The position numbers were made by a program, and so were the translations under genes. This document shows, piece after piece, positions 1-5,564 of a stretch of 5,564 nt of DNA. Positions within the stretch are counted from its first letter, which is position 1, and every line of letters begins with the position of its first letter. The notes beneath the pieces were generated by a model, which was given only the letters and a program-made list of their open reading frames with translations, was not told the origin of the DNA and made no database searches. The DNA is taken from the NCBI GenBank assembly GCA_035693825.1, contig DASSGB010000300.1, forward strand, positions 1-5,564. Direction: 5' to 3'. The DNA is from MGOM01 sp035693825. GTDB taxonomy: Bacteria; Chloroflexota; Anaerolineae; Anaerolineales; E44-bin32.

Positions 1-1540
1 TGTGTGTGCCGGTGGAGGTCGGGCTCAAGGTCGGAGTGGAGGTGGCTGTTACGCTAAGGGTTCCTGTCGGAGTCCGGGTCGGGGTAACCGTCGGAGTCCG
101 CGAGGGTGTCACCGTTGCAGAGGCGGTGACTGTCGGGAGAGTCCCCGTGGGGGTGAAGGGAGCAGGGCCGAAGGTGCCGGTGGGAGTGAAGGTGAAGGTC
201 GATGACGGGGTAGAGCTTGCGGTGTCGGTGGGCGTTGGCGTGTCGCTCGTGGCAGGCGTCCAGGATGGCGTGCCCTGCGCGCCGAGCTCCGACTCGTAAG
301 CGCCGATGTCGCACGCGACCCCGATCGGGCGCAGGTAACCTCGTTGATCGAGCACCTCGCACGCCGTCTCGCTCGAGCCGGGCGGGGCTGGGTTGCCGGC
401 GTTGATGGCGGGGCTGCCGGGAAGTGGCGGATAGCCCCAGGTCATGGCCGGGTCAACGGTGGGCAACATGGGAAGAAGCGGATCCACGCCCACGAGGTTT
501 CCCGTCGTGTCGCCCGTCAGGGTGCAGTCCGCCAGGGTCCCGAAGAGGTTGTAGCCGCCGGAGACGATGGTCCCATAGCAATCGGCTGAAGGAAGCTCCC
601 AGTTGTCCTCGTTGATCGCTACCATCGAATTACTGATCTGAGTCAATCCGCCGTCTTCGTTGAAGACGCCTCCTGTAGCGGGGAGGCCGGAACCGTCCGG
701 GTCGACCAGGTTGAAGTTGACGGTTGTATTGTTGATGGTCAATGCAGCTGACGAATGGTTGAGGATCCCCGCCACCGTGTTGCGCGCACGGTTCTGTGAG
801 ACGGTGGAGTTGCGAAGGATCAGGCTGCCGAAATTGTCGATGCCACCGGCTGGCCCGGATAGGAGTTCGTTGTTGGCGATGGTGCTTTGATCGATCGTGA
901 GCGTACCTTCATTGCGGATACCGCCAGCGGACTCCGCTGCCGTGTTATAGCCCACCACAGACCGCAGGATTGTCATCTGGCCAAGGTTGAGGATGCCTGC
1001 GCCTTGCCGGGCCCGATTGAATTGAAAGGAGGTCTCCACCATCGAGACCGTGCCTTCGTTGAGCAGCCCCCCGCCGTTCACCTCTGTGCCGGCATCGGCG
1101 TACCACAAGGAAATCCCTGACAGGTTCAACGTCACCAGAGGATGGACGTGCAGGCCACGATCGTTCAGATAGCTTCCATCCGCTCCCATGTCCATGCCGG
1201 AGCCGGAGATGGAGAGGTTGTCCAAGATGTCCAGATCCCCTGTGGCAGATCCGTCCTCAGAAGGGCCTTCAATTGTCAGTGGGTAGAGACCTGGCGGAAC
1301 AACGATATGGTCATCGCCCGCCAGCGCGTTGGTTTCCATGACTGCCGCGCGCAGCGTGCACGCGCCGGAGGCGCTGGCGCACACTCCGTCACCGGGGAGC
1401 GCGTCTACCTCATCGAGGTTGCTCTCGACGGTAAACGTCGCGCTCTGGGGAGAGGGGCCGAAGGCGAGGGAAATCAAGATGGCCATCGATAGGAACAGCC
1501 ATCGCATGAAAGCCGGAGGCGATTGACGCGGTTGGGTCAT
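1..1540 (-). CDS. Secreted CSLREA-type right-handed beta-helix protein, C-terminus cut by window edge
   Basis: An uninterrupted minus-strand frame of 513 codons starts at ATG 1540-1538 and runs off the left edge with no stop. The start is supported by a purine run (AGGGGGGG) 5 nt upstream; the alternative Met12 has no such site. Residues 1-34 look like a signal peptide: basic start, hydrophobic WLFLSMAILISLAFG core, likely cut near QSA/TF. Residues 35-80 form a CSLREA-like segment with GDGVC and the CTLRAAV motif. Residues about 105-330 are beta-helix coils of the type GGGLLNEG, GGIRNEGTLTI, GGIDNFGSL. A segment typical of choice-of-anchor Q proteins follows (PGSPAINAG, ACDIGAYE), then a Thr/Pro/Ser-rich linker from about residue 424. 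Six cysteines are all conserved in the downstream-numbered neighbour at 1842-3914, a clear tandem paralogue. Family knowledge suggests an exported cell-surface or extracellular protein; the ligand is unknown. The missing part probably includes a C-terminal domain like that of the paralogue. Confidence 0.88.
   Translation of the reverse strand, partial: MTQPRQSPPAFMRWLFLSMAILISLAFGPSPQSATFTVESNLDEVDALPGDGVCASASGACTLRAAVMETNALAGDDHIVVPPGLYPLTIEGPSEDGSATGDLDILDNLSISGSGMDMGADGSYLNDRGLHVHPLVTLNLSGISLWYADAGTEVNGGGLLNEGTVSMVETSFQFNRARQGAGILNLGQMTILRSVVGYNTAAESAGGIRNEGTLTIDQSTIANNELLSGPAGGIDNFGSLILRNSTVSQNRARNTVAGILNHSSAALTINNTTVNFNLVDPDGSGLPATGGVFNEDGGLTQISNSMVAINEDNWELPSADCYGTIVSGGYNLFGTLADCTLTGDTTGNLVGVDPLLPMLPTVDPAMTWGYPPLPGSPAINAGNPAPPGSSETACEVLDQRGYLRPIGVACDIGAYESELGAQGTPSWTPATSDTPTPTDTASSTPSSTFTFTPTGTFGPAPFTPTGTLPTVTASATVTPSRTPTVTPTRTPTGTLSVTATSTPTLSPTSTGTH
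2..271 (-). repeat. Thr/Pro/Ser-rich low-complexity linker coding repeat
   Basis: About 90 codons (residues 424-513) encode a degenerate linker of TPT, TPTGT and TPTRTPT type words. The repeat is much less regular than in the paralogue: Phe, Gly, Ala, Val, Leu, Ser and Arg interrupt it. The plus strand is correspondingly G+T rich (GTCGG/GTCGGAGT words). Such linkers usually act as flexible, possibly glycosylated spacers between an exported binding or helix domain and a terminal domain. The repeat reaches the window edge, so its full length is unknown. Confidence 0.8.
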
Positions 1541-1663
1541 GGGTACCCCCCCTGCACTTCTGTCGGATGAGGAAAGCGCGGCGAAGATTCCTGGCCCCCT
1601 GCCTTCGATTTGGAATTGTCAGCGGATTCGACGGGGCGAACGGCGTGTCGCTGAGATGATACA

Positions 1664-1692
1664 AGTCTAGGGGAAGTTCAGCCCTGAATCAA
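1664..1692 (-). promoter_or_regulatory. Candidate sigma-70 type promoter for the partial beta-helix gene
   Basis: On the minus strand TTGATT (1692-1687) and TAGACT (1669-1664) are separated by exactly 17 bp. Each hexamer matches the sigma-70 consensus at four of six positions. A start near 1657 would give a leader of about 117 nt. Support comes from the same arrangement (TTGCTT, 17 bp, TAGACT) before the paralogue. An overlapping alternative -10 is TATCAT at 1661-1656, but it has no good -35 at the right distance. Confidence 0.5.
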
Positions 1693-1710
1693 TAGGAGTG
1701 GTTTTCTGAA

Positions 1711-1728
1711 CAAATCGGACACGATTTG
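1711..1728. promoter_or_regulatory. Operator-like inverted repeat upstream of the candidate promoter
   Basis: CAAATCG and CGATTTG form a perfect 7-bp dyad around a 4-nt centre. It is centred about 27 bp upstream of the proposed -35 box. The half-sites AAATC and GATTT, with the same 6-nt spacing, recur upstream of the paralogue's promoter. This fits a binding site for a dimeric regulator, though the protein is unknown. It could also be a weak hairpin of no regulatory meaning. Confidence 0.4.
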
Positions 1729-1791
1729 AGGAAATGCTCTCTTCTTGCGAGCCGACAATGGTCTCCGAGGAAACAGATCCGGCTGACAAGG

Positions 1792-1815
1792 AGGGGCGGC
1801 TCTCGAGCCGCCCCT
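1792..1815. terminator. Perfect GC-rich hairpin behind the 690-residue gene; terminator or REP-like palindrome
   Basis: AGGGGCGGCT and AGCCGCCCCT form a perfect 10-bp stem around the loop CTCG. It begins 26 nt past the stop codon of the minus-strand gene ending at 1842. No T-tract follows on the minus strand, and only a weak TTGTTT-like run follows on the plus strand, so it is not a textbook intrinsic terminator. Its composition resembles dispersed GGGGCGG...CCGCCCC palindromes found in many GC-rich bacterial genomes. It may protect the transcript end or help stop transcription. Confidence 0.5.
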
Positions 1816-1841
1816 ACGCTTGTTTCGAAGAGGCATTTGGT

Positions 1842-3914
1842 TCACTCGGGGCCGATGGGAACCCCGCGTGTGGAGGCGACCGCGTCGAGGGAGAGAGTTC
1901 CTCGCGTGGCGCCTATTCCACTCACGGCGCCCCACCAAACGGAGTCGACGCGGAGGGCGTCGTTGTCCAACTCTGAACTTTCATAGATCGGCGCCCCGTC
2001 GACCCACAGCCCTAGCGAGCCGTCGCCAGCGTCAGGTCCGGTCGCGGCGCGCCAGCTGATCTCCATGTAGTGCTGCTCGTCGGTGAGCATGGTCCATGGC
2101 GTGACGTATCGGCCATGGTCTCCTGCGGCAAGCACGCGGGCCTCGTAAGCCCCTCCGCGGCCCCGGAACTCAACGCTGAACACATCCGAGCCCGAGGCGG
2201 TTCGTGCCAGCAAGAGGACGAGCGGATTGCCCTTGGCCTCCACACTGTTCGGATCGAAGTAGAAGCGGACGCGGTAGGCCGATTCGCCGGCAGGCGTGTC
2301 GTCGGCGACATACACGGGGCGCTTGTCGTCGAGGACGGCCTGGAGGCCGTAGCTCCCGGCGAGCGCGGCCTCGGCCGTCACGCTGAGGTCGCTCGAATCC
2401 GTCTCGCTGGCGGACCAGGCTGAGAGGTCGCCCGATTCGAAGCCGTCGGCGAAGATGGGACCCGCGGCGTCCGTGGTGGGAGTGTCGGTCGGCGTTGGTG
2501 TGTCGGTCGGGGTTGAGGTATCGGTACCCGTCGGCGTCGAGGTGGACGTGGGTGTGTCTGTGGGCGTCCCTGTGTCCGTCGGTGTCGGGGTATCCGTCGG
2601 GGTCACCGTGTCCGTTGGGGTGGGCGTGTCCTGCGGAGGGACCCCTTCGATCTCGTAGGCTCCGATGTCGCATCTCCCGTCCTGCGGCCTCACCAGCCCC
2701 CGCTGGTCGATGGGCTCGCAGGCGGTTTCGCTCGAGCCGACGGGCGCCGGATTGCCGGCGTTGATGGCGGGGCTGCCGGGCAGGGGCGGGTAGCCCCAGG
2801 TCATGGCCGGATCAACGGTGCCTGAGCTGTCAAGAAGCGGATCCACGCCCACTAGGTTGCCCGTCGTGTCTCCGCTGAGGACACAGTCGGTGAGGCTGGT
2901 AATGAGGTTGTATCCTGCCGACTCTATGGACCCATAGCAATCGGCCTCGGTGTAGAGCGGCCCGAATGCATTGATGCCGAGGATCGAATTGGCGATGCGA
3001 ACGACACCTGTGGCATCGTTCAATATCCCACCGGTGCCCGGGCTCGACCCGGTTGGTACGGCGTTGGCAGAAAAGGTTACATTGTTGATGATGGCCACTG
3101 CGTCGGATGCGTTGTGGAGACCCGCCGCGCCTTCCGTTGCCCGGTTTTGCGAGATTGTGGAGTTGCGAATGGTCAACGTGCCGAAGTTCTCGATTCCCCC
3201 ACCGGAGCCGCCCAAGGCCTCATTGCCGTGGATAGTGCTTTGATCGATCGTGAGCGTCCCTTGGTTGAGAATCCCGGCGGCTGACTCTTCCGCCCAGTTG
3301 TGGCCCACCACAGAGCGCAGGAGGGTCAGGTCGCCGAGGTTGAGGATGCCTCCGCCGCGACGGGCCCGGCTGGCCTGGAACGAGGCTTCGACCATGGAAA
3401 CCGAACCCTCGTTGAGCAGCCCACCACCGTCCGCCGAACTCCCCGCATTGGCCCAGAAGAAGGAAAGCTCCGACAGGTTCAGCCGAGATCCAGGTAGAAC
3501 GTGGACGGCGCGATCCCCGAGGTTGGTGGGATCGGCTCCGCTGTCGGCCATTCCCTCACCGACGATCGTCAAAGTGCCCATGATGTCCAGGTCACCCGTT
3601 GCCGCGGCATCCTCCGAGGCGCCCACGATCGTCAGCGCAGGGATCGGGATGCCCGGCCCGCCGGCGTACAGGATGATCGTGTCGTCGCTCGGGAGGGCAT
3701 TCGCCTCCATGACCGCCGCGCGTAGAGTACAGAAACCCGAAGGAGTCGAAAAGCACACGCCGTCGCCGGGCGCGGCATCCACCTCATCCAATTCGCTGTC
3801 GACGTTGAAGGCAGCACCCTGGGTCGAGGCTCCGGCGAGCGCCGGGTACAGCAGGCCGAAAGAAAGCCCTAGCGTGAGGACGACAAGCGCGAGTCGGCGA
3901 AAGGAGCGGGACAT
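1842..3914 (-). CDS. Secreted CSLREA-type beta-helix protein with hexapeptide linker and C-terminal jelly-roll-like domain
   Basis: A complete 690-residue protein. ATG 3914-3912 is preceded by GGAGG at a 6-nt spacing. Residues 1-27 are a signal peptide (RRLALVVLTLGLSFGLL core, likely cut after ALA). Residues about 33-85 are CSLREA-like, with GDGVC and CTLRAAVMEANAL. Residues about 115-330 carry repeated coils (GGGLLNEGS, GGGILNLGDLTL, GGGIENFGTLTI with NSTISQN), the hallmark of right-handed beta-helices. PGSPAINAG and CDIGAYE near residues 380-420 mark the end of a choice-of-anchor Q type region. Residues 429-482 are nine DTxTPT-type units. The C-terminal 200 residues start with FADGFESGDLSAWS and contain MEISWRA and LGLWVDG, suggesting a LamG/concanavalin-like beta-sandwich (family inference). 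No transmembrane tail or sorting motif is seen, so it is probably released or held non-covalently. It is paralogous to the gene at 1-1540. An enzymatic role is possible, but no catalytic motif is recognised. Confidence 0.92.
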   Translation of the reverse strand: MSRSFRRLALVVLTLGLSFGLLYPALAGASTQGAAFNVDSELDEVDAAPGDGVCFSTPSGFCTLRAAVMEANALPSDDTIILYAGGPGIPIPALTIVGASEDAAATGDLDIMGTLTIVGEGMADSGADPTNLGDRAVHVLPGSRLNLSELSFFWANAGSSADGGGLLNEGSVSMVEASFQASRARRGGGILNLGDLTLLRSVVGHNWAEESAAGILNQGTLTIDQSTIHGNEALGGSGGGIENFGTLTIRNSTISQNRATEGAAGLHNASDAVAIINNVTFSANAVPTGSSPGTGGILNDATGVVRIANSILGINAFGPLYTEADCYGSIESAGYNLITSLTDCVLSGDTTGNLVGVDPLLDSSGTVDPAMTWGYPPLPGSPAINAGNPAPVGSSETACEPIDQRGLVRPQDGRCDIGAYEIEGVPPQDTPTPTDTVTPTDTPTPTDTGTPTDTPTSTSTPTGTDTSTPTDTPTPTDTPTTDAAGPIFADGFESGDLSAWSASETDSSDLSVTAEAALAGSYGLQAVLDDKRPVYVADDTPAGESAYRVRFYFDPNSVEAKGNPLVLLLARTASGSDVFSVEFRGRGGAYEARVLAAGDHGRYVTPWTMLTDEQHYMEISWRAATGPDAGDGSLGLWVDGAPIYESSELDNDALRVDSVWWGAVSGIGATRGTLSLDAVASTRGVPIGPE
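2469..2630 (-). repeat. Nine 18-nt units encoding a DTxTPT hexapeptide linker
   Basis: The 162 nt divide exactly into nine 18-nt units on the minus strand, residues 429-482. Units 1-4 are DTPTPT, DTVTPT, DTPTPT and DTGTPT. Units 5-6 are degenerate (DTPTST, STPTGT). Units 7-9 are DTSTPT, DTPTPT and DTPTTD. The DNA units vary mainly at third positions, so selection on the protein pattern, or old repeat expansion, is likelier than fresh slippage. The linker joins the beta-helix part to the C-terminal domain. Regular Thr and Asp may give an extended, negatively charged, possibly O-glycosylated stalk. Confidence 0.85.
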
Positions 3915-3992
3915 GGCGGCCCTCCAGAGAAGGCGGGCGGCGCTGCGAGGAGGCTGTTCTTCCCCCTGCGAGGGTTGCGGCTGGCTGGGTTC

Positions 3993-4021
3993 AGTCTAGG
4001 AGGGAACGAGCATGAAAGCAA
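3993..4021 (-). promoter_or_regulatory. Candidate promoter for the 690-residue gene
   Basis: On the minus strand TTGCTT (4021-4016) and TAGACT (3998-3993) are separated by 17 bp. The -10 hexamer and the spacing are identical to those before the paralogue at 1540. The -35 matches consensus at only three positions. A start near 3986 would leave a leader of about 72 nt before ATG 3914. The main support is its conservation between the two copies. Confidence 0.45.
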
Positions 4022-4031
4022 GAGGTAGGCG

Positions 4032-4059
4032 AAATCTGCTGCGATTTGGGTTGATTTGG
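4032..4059. promoter_or_regulatory. Operator-like dyad plus direct repeat upstream of the 690-residue gene
   Basis: AAATC (4032-4036) and GATTT (4043-4047) form a dyad with a 6-nt centre, matching the half-sites and spacing at 1712-1727. It is centred about 18 bp upstream of the proposed -35. GATTTGG also occurs twice as a direct repeat 10 bp apart (4043-4049 and 4053-4059), about one helical turn. SARP and OmpR-like regulators favour direct heptamers near this spacing, so either the dyad or the direct repeat may be the real site. Binding is inferred only. Confidence 0.35.
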
Positions 4060-4070
4060 CACGCGGTCGC

Positions 4071-4099
4071 GCCCCTCTCCCGCGAAGCGGGAGAGGGGC
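4071..4099. repeat. REP-like perfect palindrome, possible transcript-end structure
   Basis: GCCCCTCTCCCGC and GCGGGAGAGGGGC form a perfect 13-bp stem around the loop GAA. The CCCCTCTCCCGC...GCGGGAGAGGGG core resembles extragenic palindromes scattered through many GC-rich bacterial genomes (recalled family pattern, not searched). It lies 25 nt beyond the stop codon of the small minus-strand gene at 4125. No T-tract follows on the minus strand. It could stabilise the 3' end, contribute to termination, or be a passive mobile-type repeat. Confidence 0.6.
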
Positions 4100-4124
4100 A
4101 GGGCGAGGCCGCGTCCGCAGGCTC

Positions 4125-4373
4125 TCAGCGATCCAGGCAGATCGAGAAGCCGGTGTGCATGTAGCCGGGCGCCATGCCGCCGGTGCCGAGGCCCATACCG
4201 CCGTTGAGGGCGGACATCCGGACGTGGTACAGCCCGAACTCGCGGCCGCTCGGGCTGCCATCGCCGTCCGCGTCGTTGCACGGCGGGTGAGCATAGGCCG
4301 GCACGACCATCGTTACCGCCAGCAACAGAACAAGAAGAATCAGGGCAAATCTGCGGGTTGTACGAGCGTTCAT
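4125..4373 (-). CDS. Small secreted protein with EF-hand-like acidic loop (82 aa)
   Basis: I do not recognise a named family with certainty. Residues 1-28 are a strong signal peptide: basic NARTTRR, the leucine-rich core ALILLVLLLAVTMVV, and a PAYA cut site. The mature product is about 54 residues, beginning with His29. It has two cysteines (32 and 79) that could form one disulfide closing the chain. It also has the loop D34-x-D36-x-D38-G39-x5-E45, which fits the EF-hand ligand spacing except for Pro41 where a hydrophobic residue is usual. The tail is rich in Gly and Met (GGMGLGTGGM, PGYMHTG). The start at ATG 4373 is chosen because GGGAG lies 6 nt upstream and the signal peptide then begins correctly. 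A longer frame from 4445 would put 24 residues before it. It is divergent from the SARP-type regulator at 4720. Calcium or metal binding is inference. Confidence 0.75.
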   Translation of the reverse strand: MNARTTRRFALILLVLLLAVTMVVPAYAHPPCNDADGDGSPSGREFGLYHVRMSALNGGMGLGTGGMAPGYMHTGFSICLDR

Positions 4374-4719
4374 CGGTCTCTCCCTTTCTGTGTTGAAGGA
4401 TCGGCTAGACAATTCGGCGAATGGCCGGCGCCTGAGCGAACTCAAGGGAGGCTAGCCTGCTGGCTGTCACCGCCGCTGACCAAGTTCTGCCCGTGCTCCG
4501 GCCATGAAACCCAGAGGGCTGGCATCGGTCCGAGAGGGGCTATTCTCGCCTCGGGGTACGTATCTGCCCCCTTGGGATTCGCCAGAACTTGCTCTGACGA
4601 TAGCGCCCCGGCGTCCACTAGCGTGGCCGGGTCCATGGCCGGCCCGTGGGATTCGAGGGATTTCCGATCGAAACGGGGTAGACTCCTGCATTCCGGGTTG
4701 ACCGCAACCGGAGAGGGGG
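4374..4719. other. Divergent intergenic region between the small secreted gene and the regulator (346 bp)
   Basis: Both 5' ends face this region, so it should hold two promoters and perhaps a shared control site. No strong -35/-10 pair is visible. A TAGACT hexamer at 4679-4684 could be a -10 for the plus-strand regulator, with about 30 nt of leader, but nothing like TTGACA lies 16-18 bp upstream. TTTC-N5-GAAA at 4661-4673 is a short dyad just before it. GGCCGG-N8-CCGGCC at 4625-4644 is a small hairpin. CGAGA-N8-TCTCG lies within the region near 4530-4550. No believable gene is seen. Confidence 0.5.
4378..4384 (-). promoter_or_regulatory. Ribosome binding site deciding the start of the small secreted protein
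   Basis: Minus-strand GGGAGAG, within AAAGGGAGAG, sits just upstream of ATG 4373-4371 with its GGGAG core 6 nt away. The in-frame upstream ATG at 4445 would bury the signal peptide. This site therefore argues for the 82-residue form. Confidence 0.65.
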
Positions 4720-5564
4720 ATGCTCGAAGTTCGTCTGCTGGGTCAGTTCGACGTCAAAGTCCGGGGCGTTCAGGTGGCCGTCCCCTACCGCGGCGCGCCT
4801 CTGCTCCTGGCGTACCTCATCCTCAACAAGGACGTCGTTCATTCGCGGGAGAAGCTAGCCGGAATCCTGTGGCCCGATTCGAACGAGGCCAACGCCCGCG
4901 CCAATCTCCGCCGGGCCCTCTACCAGCTCCGCCGGGTCCTGAAGGCGGCCGGGTCCATGCGCGACTACTTTCTCAGCGATGACCTGTCGATCGGTTTTGA
5001 CAGTTCCTCCGACTACTGGCTCGACGTGGCGGTTCTCGAGCAGAGGCTCGGCGGATCCGCGCCGCCGGAGGATCTGGCTCGGGCCGCCGGAGTCTATCGG
5101 AGCGAATTCCTCCCCGGTTACTACGACAGCTGGGTGTTGCTCGAGCGTGAGCGCCTCCAGGCTGTGTTCGAACGCCGGATGCACGCTCTGCTCGACAGCC
5201 TCGTGGCCGCTCGGCGTTGGCCTGAAGTCCTTGAATGGGGGGAACGCTGGATTGCCACGGGCCAAGTTCCCGAGCCGGCCTACCGGGCTCTGATGGTCGC
5301 CCACGCCGCGCTGGGCGACGCCGCTGGAATCGCCTCAGTCTTCCAACGTTCGGCCGAGGCCCTTCGACGAGAACTGGGTGTAGAGCCTTCGGAGCAGACC
5401 CGATCTCTGTATGCTCAGCTGGTCCGAGGCGATCGCCCGGCCGTGGCCACGGCGGCTCCCTCCGGTGGACGGGCCACGACCGAAGGGGCCCGAGAGACGG
5501 CCCGGCATGGCATCGAGGCCGAAGGGGCCGTCGAATCTCGAACCACGATGCCAATCGTCGATTG
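4720..5564 (+). CDS. SARP/BTAD-type transcriptional regulator, C-terminus cut by window edge
   Basis: The frame stays open for 281 codons to the right edge. The start is firm: an in-frame TGA at 4699-4701 precedes it, ATG 4720 is the first start codon after that, and GGAG lies 6 nt upstream. Residues 1-95 match an OmpR-like winged helix as in AfsR/DnrI/RedD regulators: RLLGQFDV at 5-12, SREKLAGILWPDS at 42-54, recognition helix ANARANLRRALYQLRRVL at 57-74, and wing YFLSDDLSIGF at 83-93. Residues about 98-235 form the helical BTAD domain: YRSEFLPGYYDSW at 126-138, LERERL at 141-146 and the closing ELGVEPSEQTR at 218-228. A low-complexity Ala/Gly/Glu/Arg linker follows to the edge, so at least one more domain is likely. 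Large relatives carry an AAA/NB-ARC ATPase and TPRs, but that cannot be seen here. It is divergent from the small secreted gene and may control it (inference). Confidence 0.9.
   Translation, partial: MLEVRLLGQFDVKVRGVQVAVPYRGAPLLLAYLILNKDVVHSREKLAGILWPDSNEANARANLRRALYQLRRVLKAAGSMRDYFLSDDLSIGFDSSSDYWLDVAVLEQRLGGSAPPEDLARAAGVYRSEFLPGYYDSWVLLERERLQAVFERRMHALLDSLVAARRWPEVLEWGERWIATGQVPEPAYRALMVAHAALGDAAGIASVFQRSAEALRRELGVEPSEQTRSLYAQLVRGDRPAVATAAPSGGRATTEGARETARHGIEAEGAVESRTTMPIVD

Larger units (their letters stand above)
1541..1841. other. Intergenic spacer between the two paralogues (301 bp)
   Basis: No convincing coding frame lies here. Reading on the minus strand from the stop of the 690-residue gene, it holds a perfect hairpin (1792-1815), an AT-richer stretch with a dyad (1711-1728), a candidate promoter (1664-1692), a roughly 117-nt untranslated leader and a G-rich ribosome binding site next to ATG 1540. 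The second paralogue is therefore probably transcribed on its own rather than as the tail of an operon. Confidence 0.6.

Noticed and set aside
2..271. Tandem repeats considered as a CRISPR array
   Set aside because: There are no constant repeats with unique spacers. The periodicity is codon-based and lies inside an open coding frame.
1..1540. Possible pseudogene, since no complete frame is closed in this interval
   Set aside because: The frame was read at several points and stays open from 1540 to base 2 with conserved motifs. It lacks a stop only because the window ends.
2455..2658. Plus-strand open frame rich in VGVSVGV
   Set aside because: It is the antisense of the Thr-Pro-Asp linker array; the regular repeat keeps all frames open. 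The frame at 6-299 is the same effect in the other paralogue.
3250..3999. 249-residue plus-strand frame
   Set aside because: It is antisense to the signal peptide, CSLREA and helix coils of the 690-residue gene, whose coding is certain. It has no recognisable domain.
4374..4445. N-terminal extension of the small secreted protein (106-residue form)
   Set aside because: It would place 24 residues ahead of a clear signal peptide, while a good ribosome binding site precedes the internal ATG at 4373.
4625..4644. GGCCGG-N8-CCGGCC hairpin as operator or terminator
   Set aside because: It is short, expected in GC-rich DNA, has no T-tract and no second copy in the window.
4056..4982. 308-residue plus-strand frame
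   Set aside because: It runs across a REP-like palindrome, antisense of the small secreted gene and the intergenic region, then out of frame into the regulator. Its composition is Arg/Gly/Ser/Pro-rich, typical of a shadow frame.

Overview
The window is GC-rich bacterial DNA. No ribosomal or phylogenetic marker is present. Three things together recall Chloroflexota of the Anaerolineae type: long secreted beta-helix proteins with a CSLREA-like N-terminus, Thr-Pro-Asp linkers, and a SARP/BTAD-type regulator. That assignment is an inference from gene style.

Layout from left to right. (a) 1-1540, minus strand: a secreted CSLREA/beta-helix protein whose C-terminus lies beyond the left edge. (b) 1541-1841: a spacer with a candidate sigma-70 promoter and an upstream dyad for gene (a), plus a perfect hairpin just behind gene (c). 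(c) 1842-3914, minus strand: a complete 690-residue paralogue of gene (a), with signal peptide, CSLREA-like segment, beta-helix, a linker of nine hexapeptides and a C-terminal jelly-roll-like domain. (d) 3915-4124: its candidate promoter, a matching upstream dyad, and a REP-like palindrome behind gene (e). (e) 4125-4373, minus strand: an 82-residue secreted protein with two cysteines and an EF-hand-like Asp loop. (f) 4374-4719: a divergent intergenic region. (g) 4720 to the right edge, plus strand: the N-terminal 281 residues of a SARP/BTAD transcriptional regulator.

The two large proteins are a tandem duplication. Their protein sequences align from the mature N-terminus to the start of the linker, all six cysteines are conserved, and some DNA stretches are identical. 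Each also seems to carry its own similar promoter (TTG-x-TT, 17 bp, TAGACT) with an AAATC-N6-GATTT dyad just upstream, so they are probably regulated alike. Both are probably exported, surface or extracellular proteins; no substrate can be read from the sequence. The divergent regulator could control the small secreted protein, but the sequence does not prove this. I see no RNA gene, CRISPR array, transposase or clear new defence or biosynthetic system. The most distinctive signals are the shared promoter/dyad arrangement of the paralogues, the mosaic conservation between them, and the small secreted protein.
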